Origin: an uncultured Actinomycetes bacterium | Lineage (GTDB): Bacteria > Actinomycetota > Acidimicrobiia > IMCC26256 > PALSA-555 | Length of the DNA stretch: 19,312 bases | Assembly: GCA_937927875.1 (NCBI GenBank) | Contig: CALEYV010000006.1 | Span: forward strand, 1 to 19,312 | Direction of reading: 5' to 3' | In this document: positions 7,717 through 16,005 of the stretch, piece by piece | How positions within the stretch are numbered: the first letter of the stretch is position 1 | How the letters are laid out: every line of letters starts with the position of its first letter | Position numbers and translations under genes: made by a program | The notes under the pieces: model-generated | The model's input: only the letters and a program-made list of their open reading frames with translations | The model's database searches: none | What the model was told of the DNA's origin: nothing

Positions 7717-8274
7717 TCATCGCTCCTGGTGGCGCCGGGCCTCGAGGAGACCGACCACCTCGCCGACGGCGCGGTCGACGTCGTCGTTCACCACCACGGC
7801 GTCGAAGCGGTCGGCGAGCTGCTCCTCGGCCTCGGCCTTGCTCAGGCGGGCGTCGGACGTCCCGCCGGCGTCGCGTTCGCGCAGCCGGGCCCGCTGCGTG
7901 TCCCGGGACGGGGCCTTCACGAACACGACGTAGGCGTCGGGGAGCCGGTCGCGGATCGCCAGCGCCCCCTGCACGTCGATCTCGACGAGCACGTCGTCGC
8001 CGGCCGCCAGGTGCTCCTCGATCGGGACCCGGGGCGTGCCCTTCAGGTCGCCGTAGACCTCGAACCACTCGAGGAAGCCGCCCTCGTCGCGGATCCGCTC
8101 GAACTCCTCGGTGGAGATGAAGTGGTAGTCGCGGCCGTCGACCTCGTCGGGGCGCGGGGCCCGGTTCGTGTACGACACCGAGAACCACAGGTTGGGTTCC
8201 CGGCGCAGCAGCTCCCGGTAGATGGTGGTCTTGCCGGCGCCGGACGGGCCGGTGATGACGAAGAGGACGCTCAG
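7717..8274 (-). CDS. gmk: Guanylate kinase, apparent CTG start
   Basis: Phosphorylates GMP to GDP using ATP. The P-loop GPSGAGKTT is at residues 9-17, followed by the GMP-binding region SYTNRAPRPDEVDGRDYHF (usual SxTTRxxR; here TNR), FLEWFEVYGDLKGTPR, VLVEIDVQGA and the C-terminal FDAVVVNDD. No ATG, GTG or TTG lies in frame before the P-loop. The first in-frame GTG (8178, residue 33) would delete the ATP-binding loop, so it cannot be the true start. CTG at 8274 gives a 185 aa product with nine residues up to the P-loop, normal for the family, and overlaps the mihF stop as CTGA. No Shine-Dalgarno is evident, so initiation probably depends on coupling to mihF. Family call is firm; exact start is inferred. 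Confidence 0.92.
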   Translation of the reverse strand: MSVLFVITGPSGAGKTTIYRELLRREPNLWFSVSYTNRAPRPDEVDGRDYHFISTEEFERIRDEGGFLEWFEVYGDLKGTPRVPIEEHLAAGDDVLVEIDVQGALAIRDRLPDAYVVFVKAPSRDTQRARLRERDAGGTSDARLSKAEAEEQLADRFDAVVVNDDVDRAVGEVVGLLEARRHQER

Positions 8275-8594
8275 GGGACGCGGTTGAAATGGTCGAGGAG
8301 CTTGCGCTTCTGGTTGTGGCCGAGGCCGCGCAGGCGCCGACTCTCGCTGATGTCGAGCTCCTTCATGAGCCGCCGGGCCTTCACCTTGCCGGTGTGCGGC
8401 ATCGACTCGAGCATCGCCACCACCTTCAGCTTGCCGAGCACGTCGTCGCGCTCGCTGCGCTGGAACAGCTCGCTGAGCGACAGCCGCTCCGCCTTCAGCT
8501 CCTCCTTCACCGCCGCCCGCTGCCGCCGGGCGTGGGCCGCCTTCTCGAGTGCAGCACGACGCTGATCGGGGCTGAGACTGGGCGGGAGCGACAT
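8271..8594 (-). CDS. mihF: Actinobacterial integration host factor (mIHF)
   Basis: Small nucleoid-associated DNA-binding protein of the actinobacterial IHF type, unrelated to the IHF/HU fold of proteobacteria. The 107 aa product begins with a charged helix (LSPDQRRAALEKAAHARRQRA, split around residues 8-28) and has the helix-two-turn-helix region with SMPHTGKVKARRLMKELDI (64-82) and the ending LGHNQKRKLLDHF (91-103). ATG 8594 has a GGAGG site 7 nt upstream; the frame is open to 8906 but that part is antisense-like overlap with pyrF. It lies 40 nt after pyrF. A weak -10-like TATGCT sits just after the pyrF stop, so a separate promoter is possible. mihF next to gmk is the standard actinobacterial order, and its stop overlaps the gmk start. 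Confidence 0.93.
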   Translation of the reverse strand: MSLPPSLSPDQRRAALEKAAHARRQRAAVKEELKAERLSLSELFQRSERDDVLGKLKVVAMLESMPHTGKVKARRLMKELDISESRRLRGLGHNQKRKLLDHFNRVP

Positions 8595-8634
8595 GGGCAA
8601 CCTCCGCGAGCCGGGACCGCGGCGGCGAGCATAG

Positions 8635-9348
8635 CTACCGGTCCCGACCGCGACCCGGGGCCGAACCGTCGGCGAGCGCCGCCTCGACCTCGGCCACAAC
8701 GTCGGCCGCGGCGCGCTCGGGATCCGGCGCCGCGCTGACCGTCCGCCCGATGAGGAGCCATTCTGCGCCCGCTTCCACCGCCTCGCGCGGCGTCGCGGGC
8801 CGGGCCTGGTCGTCCTTCGAGCTGCCGGCAAGGCGGATGCCCGGCACCATCGGGGCCAGCCCGAGGTCTCGCGCCGCGCGCGCTTCGGCGGTCGCGCACA
8901 CGACACCGTCGCAGCCGGCGGCGCGCGCGAGCTCGAGCCGGCCCGGGACCGCGCTGGTGTCCGACTCGCTCGTCAGCACGGTCACCGCGAGCGAGACCGG
9001 CGGCGCATGGCCACCGTCGCGCGCCCCCTCGGCGAGGCCGTTGACCCCGGCGCGCAGCATGTCGAGGCCCCCGACCGCGTGCAGGTTCAGCAGGTCGGCG
9101 CCCCGCCGGCCGAGCACCCGGGCCGCCCGCTCGACGGTGGTGGGGATGTCGAGCAGCTTGAGGTCGACGAAGACCGCGAACCCGTCCTCGTGGAGCGCGT
9201 CGAGCGCGGCGGGCCCGGCGGCCGCGTACAGCTCGTAGCCCACCTTCACCGTCGCGAACCAGGCCGCGAACCGCCGGGCGTGCGCGCGAGCCGCCTCGAG
9301 GTCGTCGGTGTCGAGCACCAGCGCCAGGTGCTGTCGAGCGTCGGTCAT
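8635..9348 (-). CDS. pyrF: Orotidine 5'-phosphate decarboxylase
   Basis: Last step of de novo UMP synthesis, decarboxylating OMP. The 237 aa TIM-barrel protein has the catalytic DxKxxD motif as VDLKLLDIP (Asp62, Lys64, Asp67), substrate-binding KVGYELY at 35-41, and the phosphate-binding end VPGIRLAG (168-175) with GRTV (201-204). This is the shorter type-1 family, not the longer type-2 form (about 270-280 aa) of mycobacteria. ATG 9348 overlaps the pyrD stop as ATGA and is preceded by GAGGAG with 6 nt spacing. It is the last gene of the pyrimidine operon, 40 nt before mihF. Confidence 0.95.
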   Translation of the reverse strand: MTDARQHLALVLDTDDLEAARAHARRFAAWFATVKVGYELYAAAGPAALDALHEDGFAVFVDLKLLDIPTTVERAARVLGRRGADLLNLHAVGGLDMLRAGVNGLAEGARDGGHAPPVSLAVTVLTSESDTSAVPGRLELARAAGCDGVVCATAEARAARDLGLAPMVPGIRLAGSSKDDQARPATPREAVEAGAEWLLIGRTVSAAPDPERAAADVVAEVEAALADGSAPGRGRDR

Positions 9349-10289
9349 GCGGTCTCCTCACGGTCGGGGGCGCGCAGCGCCCCGGTCAGGTCGGCGACAC
9401 GGGCGACACCGTGCCGGGCGCACCAGGTCTCGAGCTCGTCGAGGATGCGCAGCGTGGCCCGCGGGTCGAGGAAGGTGGCGGTCCCGACGCCCACCGCGGC
9501 GGCGCCGGCCAGCAGCAGCTCCACCGCGTCGACGCCGGTGTTGACGCCGCCGGTGCCGATGATCGGCACGCCGACGTGAGCCGTCGCGACCTCGTGCACG
9601 GCCCGCAGCGCGATCGGCTTCAGCGGCGCGCCGGAGAGGCCGCCGGTACCGGCGCCGAGGACGGGGCGGCCGACCTCGGCGTCGACGAGGAGCGCCCGGG
9701 CCGTGTTCACGAGGGTCAGGCCGTCGGCGCCCGCCGCCAGCGCCGCGCCCGCGATCGCCGGCAGGTCGGCGACGTCGGGGGCGAGCTTGGCGAGGACGGG
9801 CAGGCCGAGCCCGACCCCCGCCACCGCCTGCACGGCGGCGCCGGTCTCGGCGGCGTCGTGCGCGAACGGCCGGCCGTGCTCGGCCAGGTTCGGGCAGCTC
9901 ACGTTGACCTCGACCGCGACGAGCTCCCCGGTGACCGGCCGCAGCGCGGCCGCGGCCGCCGCGAAGTCCTCGACGCGGTGCCCCCAGAGCGACGCGATGA
10001 CGCGTGCGCCGTGCGAGCGCAGCGCGGGAAGCTCGTGCTCGACCCAGTGCTCGATCCCCGGGCCCTGCAGCCCGACCGAGTTCACGAGCCCGGCGCCGAT
10101 CGGCTGCAGCCGGGGCGGCGGGTTGCCCGGCCAGGCGAAGGGCGCCTGTGACTTGGCGGTCACCGCGCCGAGCCGGGTGGGGTCGCAGCGGCGGGCGACC
10201 TCGTCGCCGTGCCCGAACGTCCCCGAGGCGGCGACGATCGGGTTCGGGAGCTCGAGCGTCCCGACGCGGACGCTCAGGTCGACGGGCAT
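9345..10289 (-). CDS. pyrD: Dihydroorotate dehydrogenase, class 1B-like catalytic subunit
   Basis: FMN enzyme oxidising dihydroorotate to orotate. The 314 aa product has the class 1 active-site cysteine in VEVNVSCPN (Cys132), where class 2 membrane enzymes have serine. GNPPPR (55-60), NSVGLQGPG (70-78), TGGLSGAPLKPIAL (215-228), IIGTGGV (243-249) and GTATFLDP (269-276) match the NAD+-linked class 1B type best. No signal peptide or membrane helix is seen, so it should be cytosolic. Class 1B normally needs the flavin/iron-sulfur partner PyrK, often encoded between carB and pyrD. Here carB and pyrD overlap as TGATG, leaving no room. The family call is secure; subclass and electron acceptor are inferred. 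Confidence 0.93.
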   Translation of the reverse strand: MPVDLSVRVGTLELPNPIVAASGTFGHGDEVARRCDPTRLGAVTAKSQAPFAWPGNPPPRLQPIGAGLVNSVGLQGPGIEHWVEHELPALRSHGARVIASLWGHRVEDFAAAAAALRPVTGELVAVEVNVSCPNLAEHGRPFAHDAAETGAAVQAVAGVGLGLPVLAKLAPDVADLPAIAGAALAAGADGLTLVNTARALLVDAEVGRPVLGAGTGGLSGAPLKPIALRAVHEVATAHVGVPIIGTGGVNTGVDAVELLLAGAAAVGVGTATFLDPRATLRILDELETWCARHGVARVADLTGALRAPDREETA

Positions 10290-13200
10290 CAGACGTCGAG
10301 GCGCAGCTGCGCCTCCCGGTGGTACTCCTGCAGGCTGCGCACCCGCGGGTCGTGCGCGGCGCGCTCGGTCATCCCGGCCGCGGCGGCGATGGCGGCCGCG
10401 ACGGTCGTGATGTACGACACCCGGTGTCGGGTCGCGGCGCGCCGGATGTCGTCACCGTCGACCCTGGGCCCCCGGCCGTGCGGGGTGTTCACGACCAGGT
10501 CGACCTTGCCGGAGGCGATGAGCTCGAGGGCGTCGACGCCGGTGCTCTCCCCCACCTTCGCGACGACCGTCTCGACCCGCAGCCCGTCGGCCTCGAGCGC
10601 GGCCGCGGTGCCGGCGGTCGCGGCGAGGCGGAAGCCGAGCTCGGCGAAGTGGCGGGCGGCCGGGAGCCCGGCCGCCTTGTCGCGGTCGGCGAGCGACAAG
10701 AAGACGGTGCCGCTGGCGGGAAGGCGGTTCCCGGCCGCGGCCTGGCTCTTGGCGAACGCGAGCCCGAACGACCGGTCGATGCCCATCACCTCGCCGGTCG
10801 AGCGCATCTCGGGACCGAGGACGGTGTCGACCTCGGGGAAGCGGTCGAACGGCAGCACCGCCTCCTTCACCGCCACGTGCCCGAGGCCGCTGACCGCGGC
10901 CAGGAGGCCCTCGTCGCGCAGCTCGGCGATCGTCGTGCCGACCATGACCCGCGCCGCCGCCTTCGCCAGCGACACGCCGGTGGCCTTGCTGACGAACGGC
11001 ACCGTGCGGCTGGCGCGCGGGTTCGCCTCGAGCACGAAGACGGCGCCGTCCTTCACCGCATACTGGACGTTGAGGAGCCCCCGCACGTCGAGGGCCTCGG
11101 CGAGCGCGCGCGTGTGGTCCTCGATGACGCCGAGCACCGGCCCGGGCAGGGTCGGGGGCGGGATCGCGCACGCCGAGTCGCCGGAGTGCACGCCGGCCTG
11201 CTCGATGTGCTCGAGGATCCCCCCGATCGCCACCTCGCCCGCCGCGTCCCGGAGCGCGTCGACGTCGACCTCGACCGCGTCCTCGAGGAAGCGGTCGATG
11301 AGCGCGGGCCGGGCCGCCGAGAGACCGCCTTCCCGGCCGAGGCTGCCCGACGTCGCCAGCTCGGCCATGGCCGCCTCGAGCTCGCCGTCGTCGTAGACGA
11401 TCCGCATGGCGCGCCCGCCGAGCACGTACGAGGGCCGCACCAGCACCGGGTAGCCGAGGTCGCGCGCCACCGCGCGGGCCGCGTCGCCGTCGGCGGCGGT
11501 GCCGCCCGGCGGCTGGGGGATGCCGAGCTCGGTGCACAGCGCGCTGAACCGCTCTCGGTCCTCGGCCAGGTCGATCGAGGTGGGGCTGGTGCCGAGGACG
11601 GGGATGCCGGCCGCCTCGAGGTCGGGCGCCAGCTTCAGCGGGGTCTGGCCGCCCAGGCTCACGATGACGCCGGCCAGCGGGCCGACGCGGGCGAGCCCGG
11701 CGCAGATGTCGCGGACGTCCTCGGCGAACAGCGGCTCGAAGAACAGCCGGTCGCTGGTGTCGTAGTCTGTCGACACCGTCTCGGGGTTGCAGTTCACCAT
11801 GACGGTCTCGTAGCCCGCGTCGGACAGCGCGAAGGCGGCGTGGACGCAGCAGTAGTCGAACTCGACGCCCTGGCCGATGCGGTTGGGCCCGCTGCCGAGG
11901 ATGACGACCGCCGGCCGCGTGAGCGCGGTGAGCTCGTCCTCGTCCTCGTAGGTGCCGTAGTGGTAGGGCGTGTTGGCGGCGAACTCGGACGCGCAGGTGT
12001 CCACCGTCTTGTACGTGACGTCCACGCCGGCGTCGAGGCGAGCCCGGCGGACGGTCTCGAGGTCGCTGCCCCAGAGGTACGCGAGCTGGCCGTCGGCGAA
12101 GCCGAGCCGCTTCAGGGCCCGCCAGTCGCGAGCGCGCAGCGTTCCGGGCGGGCGGGCGCTCACCTCGGCGCGGGTGTCGCTGATGCGCCCGATCTGGTCG
12201 AGGAACCAGGGGTCGATGCCGGTGACCTCGTGCAGCCGCTCGGTGGGGACGCCCCGTCGCCGGGCCGCCTCGAGGAGGAACAGCCGGTCCGGGGTCGGCG
12301 TGGCGGCCCGGCGGACCAGCTCGTCGGTCTCGACGCCGTCGAGCGCCCGCTCGGCGGGGTCGGCGTTCAGGCCCCCGCGCCCGGTCTCGAGCCCCCGGAT
12401 CGCCTTCTGCAGCGACTCCGGGAAGGTGCGCCCGATCGCCATCACCTCCCCCACCGACTGCATCTGGGTGTTGAGCACCGGCGCCGCGCCGGGGAGCTTC
12501 TCGAACGCCCACCGGGGGACCTTCGTCACCACGTAGTCGATGGTGGGCTCGAACGAGGCGGGGGTCTCGCCGGTGATGTCGTTGCGGAGCTCGTCGAGGC
12601 GGTACCCGACCGCGAGGCAGGCCGCGATCTTGGCGATCGGGAACCCGGTCGCCTTGCTGGCCAGCGCGCTCGAGCGCGAGACGCGCGGGTTCATCTCGAT
12701 CACGACCATCTCGCCGGTCGCGGGGTCGACTGCGAACTGGATGTTCGACCCGCCGGTGTCGACCCCGATGCGCCGGATGCAGGCGAAGGCGGCGTCGCGC
12801 ATGCGCTGGTACTCGACGTCGGTGAGCGTCTGGGCCGGCGCGACCGTGATCGAGTCGCCGGTGTGCACGCCCATCGGGTCGAGGTTCTCGATCGAGCAGA
12901 CGACGACCGCGTTGTCGGCGTGGTCGCGCATGACCTCGAGCTCGTACTCCTTCCAGCCCCGCACCGAGCGCTCGATGAGGATCTCCCCGACCGGGCTGGC
13001 GGCCAGGGCCCGATCGGCCACCTCGACCAGCGCGTCCTCGTCGGCCGCGAAGCCGGTGCCGCCTCCACCGAGGATGAACGACGGCCGCACGATCAGCGGG
13101 TAGCCGACGTCGCGCGCCACGACGACCGCCTCGTCGACGGCGATCTTCAGCGCCTTGTCGAGGGGGACGTCCGGCGGCCTCGACATCTGCACGACGGCCG

Positions 13201-13636
13201 AGCGTGGGACGCCGAGGCCGATCTCCTGCATGGCGGCCTTGAAGCGAGAGCGGTCCTCGGCGGTGTGGATGGCGTCGACGTTGGCGCCGATGAGCTGCAC
13301 CCCGAAGTCGTCGAGGACACCGGCGTCGGCGAGGCCGACCGCCAGGTTCAGCGCCGTCTGGCCGCCGAGCGTCGGCAGCAGCGCGTCGGGCCTCTCCTGC
13401 TCGATGACGCGGGTCACCGTCTCGAGGTCGAGCGGCTCGACGTAGGTGGCGTCGGCGAACTCGGGGTCGGTCATGATCGTGGCCGGGTTCGAGTTCACGA
13501 GCACGACCCGGTAGCCCTCGGCGCGCAGCACCCGGCAGGCCTGGGTGCCGGAGTAGTCGAACTCGCACGCCTGGCCGATCACGATCGGCCCGCTGCCGAC
13601 CAGCAAGATCGTGTGCAGATCCTCGCGGCGGGGCAT
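10289..13636 (-). CDS. carB: Carbamoyl phosphate synthetase large subunit
   Basis: Synthesises carbamoyl phosphate from bicarbonate, ATP and ammonia passed from CarA. The 1115 aa product is full length and shows the internal duplication. The carboxyphosphate half begins at LLVGSGPIVIGQ (11-22), with ATP-grasp signatures GYPLIVRPSFILGGGG (178-193) and EMNPRVSRSS (314-323). The carbamoyl-phosphate half starts at VVILGSGPNRIGQG (577-590), with GYPVLVRPSYVLGGRAM (728-744) and EANPRASRT (870-878). An MGS-type regulatory domain follows, roughly 975-1090, with VVNTPHGRGPRVDG (1048-1061). ATG 13636 starts 3 nt after the carA stop. The carB stop overlaps the pyrD start. The antisense strand is open for over 1500 codons, a by-product of GC-rich third positions. 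Confidence 0.98.
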   Translation of the reverse strand: MPRREDLHTILLVGSGPIVIGQACEFDYSGTQACRVLRAEGYRVVLVNSNPATIMTDPEFADATYVEPLDLETVTRVIEQERPDALLPTLGGQTALNLAVGLADAGVLDDFGVQLIGANVDAIHTAEDRSRFKAAMQEIGLGVPRSAVVQMSRPPDVPLDKALKIAVDEAVVVARDVGYPLIVRPSFILGGGGTGFAADEDALVEVADRALAASPVGEILIERSVRGWKEYELEVMRDHADNAVVVCSIENLDPMGVHTGDSITVAPAQTLTDVEYQRMRDAAFACIRRIGVDTGGSNIQFAVDPATGEMVVIEMNPRVSRSSALASKATGFPIAKIAACLAVGYRLDELRNDITGETPASFEPTIDYVVTKVPRWAFEKLPGAAPVLNTQMQSVGEVMAIGRTFPESLQKAIRGLETGRGGLNADPAERALDGVETDELVRRAATPTPDRLFLLEAARRRGVPTERLHEVTGIDPWFLDQIGRISDTRAEVSARPPGTLRARDWRALKRLGFADGQLAYLWGSDLETVRRARLDAGVDVTYKTVDTCASEFAANTPYHYGTYEDEDELTALTRPAVVILGSGPNRIGQGVEFDYCCVHAAFALSDAGYETVMVNCNPETVSTDYDTSDRLFFEPLFAEDVRDICAGLARVGPLAGVIVSLGGQTPLKLAPDLEAAGIPVLGTSPTSIDLAEDRERFSALCTELGIPQPPGGTAADGDAARAVARDLGYPVLVRPSYVLGGRAMRIVYDDGELEAAMAELATSGSLGREGGLSAARPALIDRFLEDAVEVDVDALRDAAGEVAIGGILEHIEQAGVHSGDSACAIPPPTLPGPVLGVIEDHTRALAEALDVRGLLNVQYAVKDGAVFVLEANPRASRTVPFVSKATGVSLAKAAARVMVGTTIAELRDEGLLAAVSGLGHVAVKEAVLPFDRFPEVDTVLGPEMRSTGEVMGIDRSFGLAFAKSQAAAGNRLPASGTVFLSLADRDKAAGLPAARHFAELGFRLAATAGTAAALEADGLRVETVVAKVGESTGVDALELIASGKVDLVVNTPHGRGPRVDGDDIRRAATRHRVSYITTVAAAIAAAAGMTERAAHDPRVRSLQEYHREAQLRLDV

Positions 13637-13639
13637 CGG

Positions 13640-14719
13640 CTATCGCGCGCCGGCCATGACCGCCGTGAACTCGTCGAAGAGGTATGTGGCGTCGTGCGGC
13701 CCCGGCCCCGCCTCGGGGTGGTACTGCACCGAGAACGCCCGCCCGTCGAGGGCGGTGAGGCCCTCGCAGACGCCGTCGTTCAAGTTCACGTGGGTGCGGC
13801 GCACGCCGGTGAGCCCGTCGACGGTCACCGCGTAGTTGTGGTTCTGGCTCGTGATCTCCACCCGACCGGTGGCCTCGTGCCGCACCGGGTGGTTGGCGCC
13901 GTGGTGCCCGAAGTGCAGCTTGGCCTTCTCGGCGCCGAGGGCGAGGCCGAGGATCTGGTGGCCGAGGCAGATGCCGAACACCGGCACCTCGTCGAGCAGC
14001 CCGCGCGCGGCGTCGAGCGCGCCCGCCACCGGCTCTGGGTCGCCGGGACCGTTGGACAGGAAGACGCCGTCGGGGCGCCGGGCCAGGACGTCGCCCGCTG
14101 GCGTGGCGGCCGGGACCACCTCGACCCGGCAGCCGGCGCCGACCAGGTGGCGCAGCAGCGTGGTCTTGATGCCGAAGTCGTACGCCACGACGCGGAACGG
14201 CGCGTCGTCGTCCCCGACCGTGTACGGGGCGTCGATGGTCACCTCGGCGACGAGGTCGACGCCCTCGGTGCCCGGCGCGGCGGCGGCCGCGGCGCGCGCC
14301 TGGGCCTCGTCGGCGCCGAAGGCGCCCGGCAGCGCGCCCGCCTCCCGCAGGTGGCGGGTCAGGCGCCGGGTGTCGATGCCGGCCAGGCCGGGGACGCCGA
14401 GCCGCTCGAGGTAGGCGCCGAGGCCGGCGGTGGCGCGCCAGCTGCTCGGCCGGTCGGTGAGCTCCCGCACGATGACGCCCCGGCAGAACGACCGGCGGCT
14501 CTCGGCGTCCTGGTCGTTCACGCCGTAGTTCCCGATGTGGGGGTAGGTGAAGGTGATGATCTGCCCCGCGTACGATGGGTCGGTGATGATCTCCTGGTAG
14601 CCGCTGAGCGCGGTGTTGAAGACGACCTCGCCCACCGCGGCGCCGCCGCCCGGCACCGCGCCGACGAGCTCGCCCTCGAACGTGGTCCCGTCGGCGAGGA
14701 CGAGGCACCCCTCGATCAT
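13640..14719 (-). CDS. carA: Carbamoyl phosphate synthetase small (glutaminase) subunit
   Basis: Hydrolyses glutamine and channels ammonia to CarB. The 359 aa product has the N-terminal CarA domain (FNTALSGYQEIITDPSYAGQ, residues 34-53) and a C-terminal class I glutamine amidotransferase with nucleophile Cys251 in GICLGHQ and the His334/Glu336 pair (QYHPEAGPGP). The frame is open to 15457, but the extension is pyrC overlap without similarity. ATG 14719 gives the family N-terminus, overlaps the pyrC stop as ATGA and has a GAGG 7 nt upstream. In several actinobacteria a small membrane-protein gene separates pyrC and carA; none is present here. Confidence 0.97.
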   Translation of the reverse strand: MIEGCLVLADGTTFEGELVGAVPGGGAAVGEVVFNTALSGYQEIITDPSYAGQIITFTYPHIGNYGVNDQDAESRRSFCRGVIVRELTDRPSSWRATAGLGAYLERLGVPGLAGIDTRRLTRHLREAGALPGAFGADEAQARAAAAAAPGTEGVDLVAEVTIDAPYTVGDDDAPFRVVAYDFGIKTTLLRHLVGAGCRVEVVPAATPAGDVLARRPDGVFLSNGPGDPEPVAGALDAARGLLDEVPVFGICLGHQILGLALGAEKAKLHFGHHGANHPVRHEATGRVEITSQNHNYAVTVDGLTGVRRTHVNLNDGVCEGLTALDGRAFSVQYHPEAGPGPHDATYLFDEFTAVMAGAR

Positions 14720-16005
14720 CGCTGGGCCTCGCCGTCGACGACGACCGGCTCGCCCGCCAGCACGGTGTGGCGGGCCCGCCCGGTGAGCGTCCGGCCGCCG
14801 TAGGGCGTGTTCCGCGCCCGGCTGGCCAGCCGGGCCGGGTCGACGGTCCACGTCGCGGCGGGGTCGATGACGCAGAGGTGCGCGGGCCGGCCGGGCGCGA
14901 TGGGTCCGCCGTGGTCGGCGAGCCCGGCGATGGCGGCCGGGCGCGAGGAGAGCAGCGCGATCGCGTCGGCGAGGGGCAGCCGGCCCGGCTCGACCAGCTC
15001 GGTGAGCGTGAGGCCGAGCGCGGTCTCGAGGCCGAGCATCCCCGGCGGCGCCTCCTCGAAGGGCTTCTCCTTCGTCTCCGCCGCGTGCGGAGCGTGGTCG
15101 GTGGCGATGGCGTCGATCGTCCCGTCGGCCAGGCCGCGTCGGATCGCGTCGACGTCGGTAGCGGAGCGCAGCGGCGGGTGCACCTTGAACAGCGGGTCGA
15201 AGGTGGCGCAGTCGGCGTCGGTGAGCGTGAAGTGGTGCGGTGCGGCCTCCGCGGTGACGGGCAGGCCTCGCCGCTTGGCGTCGGCGATCGTCGCCACCGC
15301 GGCGGCCGTGGAGACGTGCAGGAAGTGCACCGGGGTGCCGGTGAGCTCGGCGAGGAGGCAGTCCCGGGCGACGATGCTCGACTCCGCGACCGCGGGCCGG
15401 CCGGGGATCCCGAGCCGGCTCGACCACTCCCCCTCGTGCATGTGCCCGCCCGCGCACAGCTGGGGGTCCTCGGCGTGCTGGGCGACCACCGCCCCCGGCA
15501 GCGACCCCGCGTACTCGAGGGCGCGGCGCATCACCGCCGCCGACTCGACGCAGGCGCCGTCGTCGGTGAAGAGGCGCACCCCGAGCTCGTGGAGCTCGCC
15601 CATCGGCGCCAGCTCGACCCCGGCCCGGGCTTTCGTGATGCAGCCGGCGACGTGCACGTCGCAGACCGACTTCGCGCCCGCGGCGAGCACCGCCGCGACC
15701 ACGGCCGGGTCGTCGAGGGCGGGATCGGTGTTCGGCATCGCGACGACGGCCGTGAAGCCGCCGAGGGAGGCGGCCCGGGCGCCGGTCTCGATCGTCTCGG
15801 CCTCCTCGTGGCCGGGCTCGCGCAGGTGGGTGTGCAGGTCGACGAGGCCGGGCGTCACGACGCAGCCGGCGGCGTCGAGCGTGCGCGTCCCGGACAGCCC
15901 GGCGCCGACCGCGGTGACGACGCCGTCCTCGACGAGCACGTCCGCGGTCCGCTCCCCGGTCCCGTCGAGGACCCGGCCGCCGCGCACGACGAGGGAGTCA
16001 GGCAA
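14716..16005 (-). CDS. pyrC: Dihydroorotase, TTG start
   Basis: Zinc amidohydrolase that cyclises carbamoyl aspartate to dihydroorotate. The 429 aa class I type enzyme has metal-binding DLHTHLREPG at 56-65 (His58, His60), substrate motif PNTDP (91-95), further ligand candidates His177 (AQHAED) and His230 (FLHVST), and ATDHAPH at 301-307 with catalytic Asp303. I choose TTG 16005 because a GGGAG site (16012-16016) is 6 nt upstream; this makes an 8-nt overlap with pyrB. The alternative GTG at 15987 would remove six residues and leave a long spacing to that site. The stop overlaps carA. Confidence 0.95.
   Translation of the reverse strand: MPDSLVVRGGRVLDGTGERTADVLVEDGVVTAVGAGLSGTRTLDAAGCVVTPGLVDLHTHLREPGHEEAETIETGARAASLGGFTAVVAMPNTDPALDDPAVVAAVLAAGAKSVCDVHVAGCITKARAGVELAPMGELHELGVRLFTDDGACVESAAVMRRALEYAGSLPGAVVAQHAEDPQLCAGGHMHEGEWSSRLGIPGRPAVAESSIVARDCLLAELTGTPVHFLHVSTAAAVATIADAKRRGLPVTAEAAPHHFTLTDADCATFDPLFKVHPPLRSATDVDAIRRGLADGTIDAIATDHAPHAAETKEKPFEEAPPGMLGLETALGLTLTELVEPGRLPLADAIALLSSRPAAIAGLADHGGPIAPGRPAHLCVIDPAATWTVDPARLASRARNTPYGGRTLTGRARHTVLAGEPVVVDGEAQR

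Noticed and set aside
8595..8906. N-terminal extension of mihF and an upstream start
   Set aside because: It overlaps pyrF, is Arg/Pro-rich without similarity, and ATG 8594 has a GGAGG site at proper spacing.
9301..9360. Possible separate promoter or gene boundary between pyrD and pyrF
   Set aside because: The genes overlap by 4 nt with a strong GAGGAG for pyrF; no -10 box is evident, so coupling is the simpler reading.
10004..14803. 1599-codon open frame on the plus strand opposite carA, carB and pyrD
   Set aside because: It is antisense to unmistakable carA, carB and pyrD, has low-complexity Arg/Gly/Val/Asp-rich content with no domain, and is the expected result of GC-rich third codon positions.
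14720..15457. Long N-terminal extension of carA
   Set aside because: The extension lies in pyrC in another frame and is Arg/His/Pro-rich; ATG 14719 gives the family N-terminus, an ATGA overlap and a Shine-Dalgarno.
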